Assembly: GCA_964610385.1 (NCBI GenBank)
Contig: CAZSXW010000001.1
Coordinates: 186,001-250,000, forward strand
Direction: 5' to 3'
Length of the DNA: 64,000 nt
DNA from: CAZBSE01 sp964610385
GTDB taxonomy: Bacteria > Actinomycetota > Humimicrobiia > Humimicrobiales > Humimicrobiaceae
Positions 32,462 through 41,471 of the stretch are shown in pieces. The stretch's first letter is position 1; every line of letters begins with the position of its first letter. The translations under genes were made by a program, and so were the position numbers. The notes under the pieces were generated by a model. That model saw only the letters and a program-made list of their open reading frames with translations. It searched no databases and was not told the origin of the DNA.

Positions 32462-33499
32462 TTAGTCTCGTGGTCTTACCACACTCTGTCTTACTATTAA
32501 CTCTGTTGGAAGTATTATATTCTTTTCTTTTACCCTTTTGCCCTTTATTATATCAAGCAATAGATTCATAGCTATATTTCCCATTCGCTTTTTAGGTTGT
32601 TTTACAGTTGTTAGAAGTGGGTCGGTATAGAGACTCATCAATATATTATCAAACCCTATCACAGATATTTCCTTAGGAATTTTAATTTTTAGTTCCTTTA
32701 AAGTCCTAACTACTCCTACAGCTATGAAATCAGAAGCATTCATAATTACACTTGGAATATTTTTGCTATTAAGAATTTGTTTAACTGCTTCACGAGAACC
32801 CTGAAGTTCACTTAATCTAAGAGCTTCACTTACTACTACAATATCCGGATCAAAATCAAGCTTATTATCCTTCAGTCCTCTGCAATAACCCTTAAATCTT
32901 TTTTCAACAGTGGTTTGATTATCATAAGTATATGAAATATAACCTATTCTTTTGTGTCCTAATTTATATAAATAGTTTACAGTCTCCCGCATGGCTTTAA
33001 AGTTATCTATTAAAACAGATGGTATTTTTTTCTCTTTCAACTCTCTGTCAGCAACAACAACCGGAATCTTATCATTATTTAATTCATTTATATGAGCAAA
33101 GCTGTCATAACCAGAAATAAATAAAAATCCATCAACGAATTGTTGCCTTAAATTTTCTATGCTTTTTTTCTCTTCTAAAACGTCATAATAAGTGCATACA
33201 AGCAAAACATTATATTTTCGCAGTCTTGCAACCTCCTCCACCCCTTTTATCACCTGAGCAAAAAACTGATTGGATATATCCGGGACAATAACAGCTACTG
33301 AGCTAATACTTCTTGTTTTAAGTCCTCTTGCAATTATATTTGGTATATAATTTAATTTCTTAGAAATTTCAAGAATTTTTTCTTTTGTTTCTTTTTTTAC
33401 ATACCTTGAATTATTTAAGGCATTAGAAACCGTTGATATTGATACTCCGGCTTCTCTTGCCACATCTTTAATTGAAGGTATTTTATATCCCCTTTTCAA
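32462..33499 (-). CDS. LacI-family transcriptional regulator of the rhamnose regulon
   Basis: The 345-residue repressor has an N-terminal LacI helix-turn-helix (SIKDVAREAGVSISTVSNAL, about 8-27), a hinge (LKTRSISSVAVIVPDISNQFF) and a periplasmic-binding-like sensor domain (VIGFDNILMSLYTDPLLTTV). It lies between the importer operon and the epimerase/cupin pair. Four similar palindromes ahead of the neighbouring leftward units, including its own gene, make it the likely regulator of all of them. The effector may be rhamnose or an early intermediate. Confidence 0.9.
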   Translation of the reverse strand: MKRGYKIPSIKDVAREAGVSISTVSNALNNSRYVKKETKEKILEISKKLNYIPNIIARGLKTRSISSVAVIVPDISNQFFAQVIKGVEEVARLRKYNVLLVCTYYDVLEEKKSIENLRQQFVDGFLFISGYDSFAHINELNNDKIPVVVADRELKEKKIPSVLIDNFKAMRETVNYLYKLGHKRIGYISYTYDNQTTVEKRFKGYCRGLKDNKLDFDPDIVVVSEALRLSELQGSREAVKQILNSKNIPSVIMNASDFIAVGVVRTLKELKIKIPKEISVIGFDNILMSLYTDPLLTTVKQPKKRMGNIAMNLLLDIIKGKRVKEKNIILPTELIVRQSVVRPRD

Positions 33500-33523
33500 A
33501 GTCTGTTACCTTTTCCTATATAA

Positions 33524-33547
33524 AAATCATTTTTATAAAACGATTTT
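33524..33547. promoter_or_regulatory. LacI-family operator O3 (lacI-type gene, autoregulation)
   Basis: AAATCA-N11-CGATTTT is an imperfect palindrome 25 bases before the regulator start. The right half (TTTTATAAAACGATTTT) is identical to that of O4. The half-site spacing is one base shorter than in O1, O2 and O4. Confidence 0.65.
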
Positions 33548-33723
33548 ATATTTTATCTTTACATAAGTCAAAAGTTTAAATAAACAAAACGCACTGCACG
33601 TATCCTAGAATAAAATATAACAGGCTATAGTAGAAACAATATTAAAACAGATATGAAAATAATTAATTCTCATCAAAAATGACAACAAGAAGGTTTTTTA
33701 TCATATAACTTTTTAACAGCTTT

Positions 33724-34773
33724 TTACACCAGCGAACTTATCAACACTCTGACCGATTTCAGATCATTAGTACCATCAAGGATTTGCACCTTGAACCGAT
33801 AGGTAATTTTCCCACCTGCCTCCAGATATTTTACATGTCCCTTTTTCTGCTCCTCTGTTACTCCAAGCGGTGTTGCATTTGCCGGCTCCAATCCCATTAC
33901 ATATTCACCCTTGCCCAGCATCTTCCACTGAATAAAATGGCCAAGAACCGATACATTAAAATGTATTGCCAAACCTATATTCAAATTATGATTATAGATT
34001 ACAACACAGGTCTGATTTTCTGCGTTCTTCTTCAATCTGTAGAAATAACACATCTCTTTATAATCATCCATTGGAGCTTCGACTTTTAACCTGCTACCCA
34101 TGCTACTATTAGCGTGTTCGTCCTTGGCTTCTACCGAATAGGAAGGTATAAGTAATTCTGCACTTTCGTCCAATAGAGGATATCCCATATTAAAGTGATA
34201 TAAAATCATATGCTGTGTTTTACGGAAACCTTCATTACTTACAATATCTGTAATATACAGCTCTTTTTCGTTGTAACCGCACTGTATACTCCGTTTAAGT
34301 ACCAGATTTTCCCCGAAAAGCACCGCTTCCCGCATTCTACCCTCAATCTGTGCAAACATCCTGCCTTTTTCATCATAAACAATATTCGCAGAATATTCCT
34401 CTGCAGGCGTATTGGCAATTCTTCCATGTAGTCCGTAATTAATCCCATCAAACTCAGACGGGACTCCCATATTTTTTAATCCACAAGTGGTGAGAAACCC
34501 TGCAGTAAAGCTTCGTAAAAATCCCAAGCCCTTATCGTCAAAATATTGGGGTGATACGCATCCACACGGCGAAATAAATCCCAGATTAATACCCTTATAC
34601 CGAACATAGGGTAAATCCATACACCTGTCAGCAGCTACTGTAAAATCAAGCAGGCCGTTCCACACATCCGTTGCTCTTAGACCACTTGATTTACCATCGG
34701 ACATAATGTAGCTATTTACCCGGAGTAGCTGTGAGGTGTGGCCGATATATTCCCTCCAGCCATTTTTGTCCAT
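33724..34773 (-). CDS. DUF4432-type aldose 1-epimerase family protein
   Basis: The 349-residue protein fits the DUF4432/galactose-mutarotase-like beta-sandwich family: FTVAADRCMDLPYVRYKGINL, PCGCVSPQYF, GLHGRIANTPAE and a late MGLEPANATPLG (Glu) are typical. It probably changes the anomeric form of a sugar; the specific sugar is unknown. I choose the ATG at 34773, preceded by AGGAGAG at proper spacing, over the GTG nine bases upstream. It follows the cupin gene after 14 bases. Confidence 0.82.
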   Translation of the reverse strand: MDKNGWREYIGHTSQLLRVNSYIMSDGKSSGLRATDVWNGLLDFTVAADRCMDLPYVRYKGINLGFISPCGCVSPQYFDDKGLGFLRSFTAGFLTTCGLKNMGVPSEFDGINYGLHGRIANTPAEEYSANIVYDEKGRMFAQIEGRMREAVLFGENLVLKRSIQCGYNEKELYITDIVSNEGFRKTQHMILYHFNMGYPLLDESAELLIPSYSVEAKDEHANSSMGSRLKVEAPMDDYKEMCYFYRLKKNAENQTCVVIYNHNLNIGLAIHFNVSVLGHFIQWKMLGKGEYVMGLEPANATPLGVTEEQKKGHVKYLEAGGKITYRFKVQILDGTNDLKSVRVLISSLV

Positions 34774-34787
34774 AATAATCACCTCTC

Positions 34788-35999
34788 CTATAGGCGTAGA
34801 TCCGGATTCTCGGCAAAGTGTTTGAATATTACTATTTCTTCATCATTTGAAAGATTGGTAATCTTTACTCCGTCTTTCGCTGCCTTTTCTGTAACAAAAA
34901 ATTCATCATTGGTTAGCTGACCATAGCGGATCAGCGTTGGCGTCTCCAAATTCCAAACACCAAATTTGCCATATCCCTGTAAGCAGATTATTCCGTATGC
35001 TGCATTATCTTTAATTACTACCGTTTTGCCAGGTAATACAGTCAGACGCTTTGCACTCACTTCTTTACATTTATAGCACACCCATTCCTCTATATAACCC
35101 TGCTTTTTCATTTCTTCCACAGGTTTTACAGGAATAGGTGCCATAAACCTATTTTTACGGAAATCAGGGTCCACGTTTAAATCCCAGTCAATTATATCAA
35201 CAAGGTAACCAAAATTACCTTTTTCTTCTTCAGGGCAATCTTTCCAAAGCAGTTCTCCGGGAACACACTGTCCCCCATACAGCACCGACTGATACATGGC
35301 ATATACATCCGAAGCAAATTGTGGTTCATAAGTGCACAGACTACCAGGCGCGTGCAATACTCCGGGAGGTACGTCCCAACCTGTATCCAGCTCGAGTTCA
35401 TAAGCCCTGGACAAACCCAAAATATTATTATCACCTTTTGTAAAGTTCATAAGAGAAGTTTTTACCTGCTCTTTAGTTGTTTCGGGATTCAGTCCGAAAA
35501 ATGTGAATGGAAACTCTCCGCCATGATTATTCACCTGGGATGGGAAAAAGTACATCTCAGGCTTGCCCGCCTGATTGACTCTTGACGCATGTTCATTTCT
35601 ATGATGAATATGATGGGGAAGAGGCCCTGCATTGTCAAAAAATTTAGAGAACATAGGCCACCGTCCATATTTCTCCCATAAATTTTTACCGATAATTTTA
35701 TCTCCAAGCAACTCTACTGCTTCTTTAAGCAAAATCTTCTCTTTGCCATCCCTATCTGCTATGATATAGCTCAGACCTTCATCAACAGGTGTTCCTGGAC
35801 CATTGTCCGCAGGCGTTGTAGACGCAAACCAGCGCTCGTCAATTCCCCCTCGCTCCAGTCCTAAAACATAACAATCGTCTGGATGCAGCTTTATCCTTTT
35901 ACCCGGGCGGCAAAAAGACCGCGACACCCATGTGGGTGCAAGACGCAATATTCCTTCTCCTTGCTCTAATGCTTTTTGTACTAATATTATCTTATCCAT
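34788..35999 (-). CDS. Cupin-fold sugar isomerase-like protein (class I mannose-6-P isomerase-like)
   Basis: The 403-residue protein has a metal site resembling phosphomannose isomerase: PLPHHIHHRNEHA (about 123-135) supplies His and Glu ligands and WDVPPGVLHAPGSL (about 214-227) a later His. A second beta-barrel lies at the C-terminus (TVLPGKTVVIKDNAAYGII). It lacks the exact PMI motifs, so the substrate could be another ketose or aldose, perhaps a 6-deoxy sugar. It shares a transcript with the DUF4432 gene and has the LacI operator O4 upstream. Confidence 0.68.
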   Translation of the reverse strand: MDKIILVQKALEQGEGILRLAPTWVSRSFCRPGKRIKLHPDDCYVLGLERGGIDERWFASTTPADNGPGTPVDEGLSYIIADRDGKEKILLKEAVELLGDKIIGKNLWEKYGRWPMFSKFFDNAGPLPHHIHHRNEHASRVNQAGKPEMYFFPSQVNNHGGEFPFTFFGLNPETTKEQVKTSLMNFTKGDNNILGLSRAYELELDTGWDVPPGVLHAPGSLCTYEPQFASDVYAMYQSVLYGGQCVPGELLWKDCPEEEKGNFGYLVDIIDWDLNVDPDFRKNRFMAPIPVKPVEEMKKQGYIEEWVCYKCKEVSAKRLTVLPGKTVVIKDNAAYGIICLQGYGKFGVWNLETPTLIRYGQLTNDEFFVTEKAAKDGVKITNLSNDEEIVIFKHFAENPDLRL

Positions 36000-36554
36000 G
36001 ATTTATAATCCTCTTAAATGTTTTTTATCTGGTTCTAGTTAGATTATTGGACAAACACTTTTTAATTTACTAATTTGTCAATATGGGTAAAAAATTATGT
36101 ATCTTTTTAATATACATTTTCATTTCATTGATATGATTATCAAAATAACTAAATCGTATTTTATAAAACGATTTTATATTTTATATCCAAAAAAATCAAA
36201 ACCTTAAATTTCCTTATGCTATTAAACAGTTCTGGTCACATATAATTTCTCAATATCCTCTAGATATCATGTCTCCAACTCTATCTTCTCTCTATCCTTC
36301 TTTTTAAGAACAGTAAAATATTATAAGCATAATAACAAAAGAAGTGCTGACAGAGTCATTGACAAATATAGAAGCTACGGGGGATTAAAAAGATAGCAAG
36401 GTTTAATACTGCCATAACCGTATAGGATATGCAGCAATTGCATATACTACTTTACTCTACTTTTCCGGTCCCGGTCAATTGTCTTGAAATCAGCTGCGGT
36501 TGATAGTATTCTTAATTTCAAAAGACTTGTTATTTTTCTATATTGGGAGCAAAA
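36000..36554. other. Long spacer ahead of the cupin gene and the DUF4870 gene
   Basis: About 550 bases with no gene lie between divergent units. They hold operator O4 (36151-36175) and the promoters for both directions. No RNA gene, insertion sequence end or terminator hairpin is evident. Confidence 0.5.
36151..36175. promoter_or_regulatory. LacI-family operator O4 (cupin-epimerase unit)
   Basis: AAATCG-N12-CGATTTT lies 152 bases upstream of the cupin start. It matches the half-sites of O1 and O3 and has the same 12-base gap as O1 and O2. Confidence 0.72.
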
Positions 36555-36989
36555 ATGAATAAAAAAATAAGTTCAGATGAAAAGCTTATGTCCCTTCTTT
36601 CGCACCTATCAATCATAATCCCTAATATCGGCGTGATAGCTCCTGTAATAATATGGGTCACTCAAAAGGACAAATCAAAATTTGTAAGATTTAATGCCAT
36701 CCAGGCCATATTCTTCCAGCTGTTGTTCTTTGTGCTGGTAATATTATCGGTCTTTATCGGAGTGATACTGATGCTGGTTTCGACTTTCATACTCACAAAA
36801 ACTCCCGATGCAGCACCCGGAACCCTGTTCTGGGTTTCGATGGGTATTGTGTACCTCTTTTTCCCTCTCTATATTATTTTTATGATTTATGCCGTGGTGG
36901 CAGGAGTCAAGAGTTTTAAGGGAAAAATTTTCAGGTATCTTATAATAGGCAGGATCATAGAAAGAAGAGTTTATAAAAAGTCAGATTGA
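36555..36989 (+). CDS. DUF4870-like small membrane protein
   Basis: The 144-residue protein has a short N-terminal amphipathic part (SSDEKLMSLLSHLSIIIPNIG), the VIWVTQKDKSKFVRFNAIQA block typical of DUF4870, and three or four membrane helices. Function unknown. I place the start at the ATG of MNKKISS, preceded by GGGAG; a TTG 12 bases upstream would consume that ribosome site. It stands alone, converging on the E1 beta gene. Confidence 0.75.
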   Translation: MNKKISSDEKLMSLLSHLSIIIPNIGVIAPVIIWVTQKDKSKFVRFNAIQAIFFQLLFFVLVILSVFIGVILMLVSTFILTKTPDAAPGTLFWVSMGIVYLFFPLYIIFMIYAVVAGVKSFKGKIFRYLIIGRIIERRVYKKSD

Positions 36990-36998
36990 CACTTGCCT

Positions 36999-37029
36999 GA
37001 TATTTTAAATCCAGGACCCTTAAAATATC
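36999..37029. terminator. AT-rich hairpin between convergent genes
   Basis: A perfect 10-bp stem (GATATTTTAA and its complement) with an 11-base loop lies between the DUF4870 stop and the E1 beta stop. It has no GC core, so termination strength is doubtful. Confidence 0.3.
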
Positions 37030-38003
37030 TACGGCATTAACTCCCTGGCCGCTCTTACTATGTCAGCCACCTGAGGAATAGAAGCCTCTTCCAGGGTAGG
37101 ATTATAGGGAATTGGAGTGTTAAGACCGGCTACTATCTTTACTGGGACAATCAGACTGTCAAATACTTCCGCGGTTACCCTGGCACTTATATCGGAAGCA
37201 ATAGATCCTCTCCTGCAGGCCTCGCTTACTATCAGCAGCCTGCGTGTTTTTTTAACGGAATCCAGAAGCAAGTCAATATCCAGGGGAACCAGCGTCCTGG
37301 GATCGATAATTTCACAGCTTATTCCCTCTCTTTCAAGAGCACGTGCAGCTTCAAGGGATTTCAGCACCATATTGGAGTAGGCAAAAATAGTGATGTCCCT
37401 GCCTTCTTTTTTAATATTAGCCTTTCCGAAAGGTACGGTATATTCTTTATCCGGTACAGGCCCTTTAACAGTATAGATCATCTTGTGTTCCATAAAAATC
37501 ACCGGCCTGTCGTCTCTTATTGCTGTTTTTAACAGTCCCTTTACATCATAAGGAGTAGAAGGTACTGCCAGTTTTAGGCCGGGAATATGATAGAATAATG
37601 ATTCCAGACTCTGGGAATGCTGCGCACCGAGCCCCTTCCCTACACCTCCCTGAGTTCTTATAACCAGCGGGACATTTACTTTACCTCCGGTCATAAAACT
37701 TACTTTTGCTGCCTGGTTTATAATCTGGTCCATTGCCAGGGTAGAAAAATCCACAAACATTATCTCAGCTACAGGCCTGAATCCTGTGAGGGCCGCTCCT
37801 ATACCCGTACCTATTATAGTATTTTCGGAAATTGGAGTGTCGATAACCCTCTCTGCACCATATTTACTGAGGAGTCCTCTATATGCCTTAAAAGCCCCAT
37901 GATATACACCGATGTCCTCACCGATCAAAAATACCCTGCCGTCCCTGTCCATCTCCTCTATTAGTGCTTCCCTTATAGCTTCCCGGTATTCTATTTCTCT
38001 CAT
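37029..38003 (-). CDS. Acetoin/pyruvate dehydrogenase-type E1 beta subunit
   Basis: The 324-residue transketolase-like subunit has FLIGEDIGVYHGAFKAYRGL, TPISENTIIGTGIGAALTG, VIRTQGGVGKGLGAQHSQSL and a C-terminal transketolase_C domain (ILIVSEACRRGSIASDI for this family). It overlaps the alpha subunit stop by one base (TGATG), so they are coupled. No E2 or E3 gene is adjacent, unlike the first E1 set at 7-13 kb. Confidence 0.93.
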   Translation of the reverse strand: MREIEYREAIREALIEEMDRDGRVFLIGEDIGVYHGAFKAYRGLLSKYGAERVIDTPISENTIIGTGIGAALTGFRPVAEIMFVDFSTLAMDQIINQAAKVSFMTGGKVNVPLVIRTQGGVGKGLGAQHSQSLESLFYHIPGLKLAVPSTPYDVKGLLKTAIRDDRPVIFMEHKMIYTVKGPVPDKEYTVPFGKANIKKEGRDITIFAYSNMVLKSLEAARALEREGISCEIIDPRTLVPLDIDLLLDSVKKTRRLLIVSEACRRGSIASDISARVTAEVFDSLIVPVKIVAGLNTPIPYNPTLEEASIPQVADIVRAARELMP

Positions 38004-38971
38004 CAGTTTTTCTCCACTTCCTTAAGGAACATGTCAAGCCGGGGTTCAGGGCTTTTTTCGGCAAAAGCAACCGCCTCTTTTATTTTCTCCATTACCCTGC
38101 CTTCAATCGATTCTATTTCCTTCATGGTTGTTACCTTTTCTTCAAGCAGTCTTTTTCTAAAATTAATCAGCGGGTCTTTATTACTTTTGTAATATTCAAC
38201 TTCTTCTTTTTCCCTGTATTCCCCTGGGTCATTGGGATGATGCCCGTAAAATCTGTAAGTCTTTGCCTCGATAAGTGACGGACCTCTGCCTTCCCTTGCA
38301 TGATGCACCGCCTTGCGGGCAGTTTCGTACACTTTTAACGGATCACTTGCATCTATAATATATCCGGGAATATCATAGGCACAGCTCCTCTTCCCTATAT
38401 CTCTACAGGCTGTAGAATCTTCCGAACACATAGAAATCGCATACATATTATTTTCGCAGATATAGATTACAGGCAACTTGAATATAGCTGACATATTCAA
38501 AGCTTCATGGAACACGCCGCTATTTGCTGCTCCATCTCCGAAAAAACATACTACTACATTTCCTTTCCCTTCCATCCTACAGCCAAGTCCTGCCCCTACC
38601 GATATGGGTATGCCTCCTCCCACGATTCCGTTTTCTCCCAGTATCCTGAGTTCCATATCAATAATATGCATAGAGCCGCCCCTGCCTCCACAGTAGCCGG
38701 TAGATCTCCCAAAAAGTTCCGCCATCATTTTCCTTGGATCTGCACCCCTGGCAATACAATGACCGTGACCCCTGTGCGTGGAAATAATATAATCCTTTGC
38801 TTTCAATGCCCGGCAGGCTCCTACGGGAACCGCCTCCTGACCTATGCAGGGATGCAGATACCCCCGGATCCTTCCTTCCTGATAAAGCTGTATTGCTTTT
38901 TCCTCAAATCTTCTTATCAGTATCAATCCACTGAGCATCTCCACCATTGCCTTATTGGACAGCACGGTCAT
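38003..38971 (-). CDS. Acetoin/pyruvate dehydrogenase-type E1 alpha subunit
   Basis: The 322-residue ThDP-binding subunit has CIGQEAVPVGACRAL, DYIISTHRGHGHCIARG, the ThDP motif CFFGDGAANSGVFHEALNM through YICENNMYAIS, and YRFYGHHPNDPGEYR phosphorylation-loop-like residues. The GHHPNDPGxYR stretch resembles AcoA acetoin dehydrogenases. It may share E2/E3 with the first complex or use genes elsewhere. Confidence 0.93.
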   Translation of the reverse strand: MTVLSNKAMVEMLSGLILIRRFEEKAIQLYQEGRIRGYLHPCIGQEAVPVGACRALKAKDYIISTHRGHGHCIARGADPRKMMAELFGRSTGYCGGRGGSMHIIDMELRILGENGIVGGGIPISVGAGLGCRMEGKGNVVVCFFGDGAANSGVFHEALNMSAIFKLPVIYICENNMYAISMCSEDSTACRDIGKRSCAYDIPGYIIDASDPLKVYETARKAVHHAREGRGPSLIEAKTYRFYGHHPNDPGEYREKEEVEYYKSNKDPLINFRKRLLEEKVTTMKEIESIEGRVMEKIKEAVAFAEKSPEPRLDMFLKEVEKN

Positions 38972-39196
38972 ATGATCCCTCCTGCTTTGATGATCTTACC
39001 CGGCCCAGAACAATTTTAAAAAATAATAAAATAAACCAGGCAATGCTATTGGATAATGATAATATAAATGTGGAAAAAGTTAAATCAAACCGGGTACAGC
39101 CATATAATGGAGCTGTATAATATAAAAGAAATATGATAATATTTTTTACTTGCAGTATTTGCTAACATTATGGTTTTATTAGATAATTTTTAAACT

Positions 39197-41461
39197 GTGT
39201 CCATACTAAGAAAAAAACATAAGACCAGGAGACCCTCCAGAATAATAATAAGCATAATAGCTGTCCTCCTGGCCATAAATGTGTCATTCATATTTGTACT
39301 TTCAGGCCTCATTTTCTCTGCCTTCCAGACTGTTTTATCCTTTATCGAAGATCTTCCCGACCTTGAAGACTTCACCCCGACGGAAAATGCCCTGACATCA
39401 AAAATATATGCTTTGGACGGCTCGCTGATCGATACCTTTCACGGTGAAGAAAACAGGGAACTTGTATCATACGAGCAGATACCTAAAAATCTTATAAATG
39501 CAGTTATTGCCATTGAAGATGAAAGATACTACCAGCATAAAGGATTTGATGTCGAAGGGATCATCCGTTCATTCATAATAAACCTTATATCAGGAGAAAT
39601 AGAACAGGGGGCGACTACCATCACCCAGGGATATGTCAAGAATGTGTATATGCCGGAGGAAAAATATGATATAACTTATGAGAGAAAGATAAAAGAAGCC
39701 GCTCTCGCCTATCAAATCGAGCAGATCTATTCTAAAGAGGAAATACTGGAAATGTATTTAAACACAGTATACTTTGGAGAAGGTGCATACGGGGTCCAGG
39801 CAGCTGCGAAGATATACTTTAACAAAGATGTGGAATACCTTAACCTTTCCGAGTGTGCGGTACTCGCTGGTCTTCTTCAATCCTACCTGTACTCACCCTA
39901 TATCGACGAAAAAGCAGCTCTTGAGAGAAGAAATATAGTACTGGCAAAGATGTTAGAACTGGGATATATAGATGAGGAAGAATATGAGCAGGCTAAAAAT
40001 ACCCCTATAATAACCCAGAGACCGAGAGAAGAGACCGAAGAAGGTTTCGCGCCCTACTTCGTTGAATATGTCAAGCAGATACTTATTGAAAAATATGGGG
40101 TTGAAAAGGTCTTTGAAGGCGGATTTGAGATATATACCACACTAGATCCGGAAATGCAGATCGCCGCTGAAAATGCAATCGAAGAAGTTTTAATTGATCC
40201 CGAAGATCCATCTGCAGCTCTGGTCGCTATGGATCCAAGAAATGGGTATATAAAAGCCATGGTGGGAGGAAAAGATTTTAGAGAAATGAAATTTAACCTT
40301 GCCACTCAGGCCAAAAGGCAGCCCGGTTCCACTTTCAAAGTATTTGCGCTGCTTTCTGCACTGAAACAGGGAGTAAGCCCTTACATGACTTTTAATCCTA
40401 ACGGGGAATTGATATTCGATATAGAATTCAGCGAACCGTGGGAAGTAGGCAATTATGAAAGCACTATTTACGATACAGATAATATGACCATCTGGGAGGG
40501 TACGGTCAGGTCTGTTAATGTGGTATATTCCCAACTTATCATGAAAATAGGAGCATACGGTATTGCTAATCTTGCCATGGATATGGGAATTGAGACTACC
40601 CTGAACCCATATCCATCAATAGGACTGGGAGGTCTTACAACAGGAGTATCTCCTCTTGAAGTCTGCACGGCATTCTCAACTATTGCCGATTACGGAGTAA
40701 GACATGATCCAGTAGCAATATTAAAGATCACCGATAAAGACGGCAATACTATCGAAGAATATCAGGAAGAAAGCAGGCAGGTTCTAGATCCTATTACTGC
40801 CTACCGGGCCATAGAGATAATGCAGCAGGTTGTCCAGAGCGGGACAGGAACCAGAGCCAAGCTCGAAGATAGGACCTGTGCCGGAAAAACAGGTACCACC
40901 GATGAAGCTGAAAATGCCTGGTTTACAGGATTTACCACCAATCTTGCAGCCTGTGTCTGGATGGGATATCCTGAAAAAAATGTAAAAATGGGTGTCATCC
41001 GTGATATAAGAGTAGCAGGCGGTTCATATCCGGCCATGATCTGGAATCTGTTTATGACAGAAGCTACCAAAAACCTGCCCATAGAAAACTTTGTAAGGCC
41101 TCAGGATGATATTATAAATGTACAGGTAGTAACCAATCCCGATACCGGGGAGTTGATGGTCCCCAATCGGTTTACGCCGCTTGACCAGATAACGATAAAA
41201 GAGTTCCACTACGATCAGGAACCCAGGGTACAGATGCCTATCCCTGCAGACGCAATACCGATTATGCCAAATGTATCATTGATGCCCCAAGACGAGGCAA
41301 ACCATATTTTAGTGGTCGATTACGGATTCTCTTCTACTAATATAGAGTATATGTATGTACCAAATCCGAACGTCCCCTCCGGATACACATACGGCCAGGA
41401 TCCTGTCGCGGGCCAACCAGTGGAGACCATAAGGAAAATCACAGTATGGGTAAATCCATGA
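39197..41461 (+). CDS. Class A penicillin-binding protein (PBP1A-type) with a PASTA-like tail
   Basis: The 754-residue peptidoglycan synthase has an N-terminal membrane anchor (about 14-40), a GT51 glycosyltransferase domain (IEDERYYQHKGFDVEGIIRS, GATTITQGYVKN) and a transpeptidase domain with SxxK in RQPGSTFKVF, SxN in RSVNVVYSQL and KTG in CAGKTGTTDEAENAW. The last 60 residues resemble a PASTA unit (VPNPNVPSGYTYGQDPVAGQ). The start is GTG directly after an in-frame stop, with no clear ribosome site. Such PASTA tails are common in Gram-positive-type PBPs. Confidence 0.92.
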   Translation: MSILRKKHKTRRPSRIIISIIAVLLAINVSFIFVLSGLIFSAFQTVLSFIEDLPDLEDFTPTENALTSKIYALDGSLIDTFHGEENRELVSYEQIPKNLINAVIAIEDERYYQHKGFDVEGIIRSFIINLISGEIEQGATTITQGYVKNVYMPEEKYDITYERKIKEAALAYQIEQIYSKEEILEMYLNTVYFGEGAYGVQAAAKIYFNKDVEYLNLSECAVLAGLLQSYLYSPYIDEKAALERRNIVLAKMLELGYIDEEEYEQAKNTPIITQRPREETEEGFAPYFVEYVKQILIEKYGVEKVFEGGFEIYTTLDPEMQIAAENAIEEVLIDPEDPSAALVAMDPRNGYIKAMVGGKDFREMKFNLATQAKRQPGSTFKVFALLSALKQGVSPYMTFNPNGELIFDIEFSEPWEVGNYESTIYDTDNMTIWEGTVRSVNVVYSQLIMKIGAYGIANLAMDMGIETTLNPYPSIGLGGLTTGVSPLEVCTAFSTIADYGVRHDPVAILKITDKDGNTIEEYQEESRQVLDPITAYRAIEIMQQVVQSGTGTRAKLEDRTCAGKTGTTDEAENAWFTGFTTNLAACVWMGYPEKNVKMGVIRDIRVAGGSYPAMIWNLFMTEATKNLPIENFVRPQDDIINVQVVTNPDTGELMVPNRFTPLDQITIKEFHYDQEPRVQMPIPADAIPIMPNVSLMPQDEANHILVVDYGFSSTNIEYMYVPNPNVPSGYTYGQDPVAGQPVETIRKITVWVNP

Positions 41462-41471
41462 TCAAATCATT

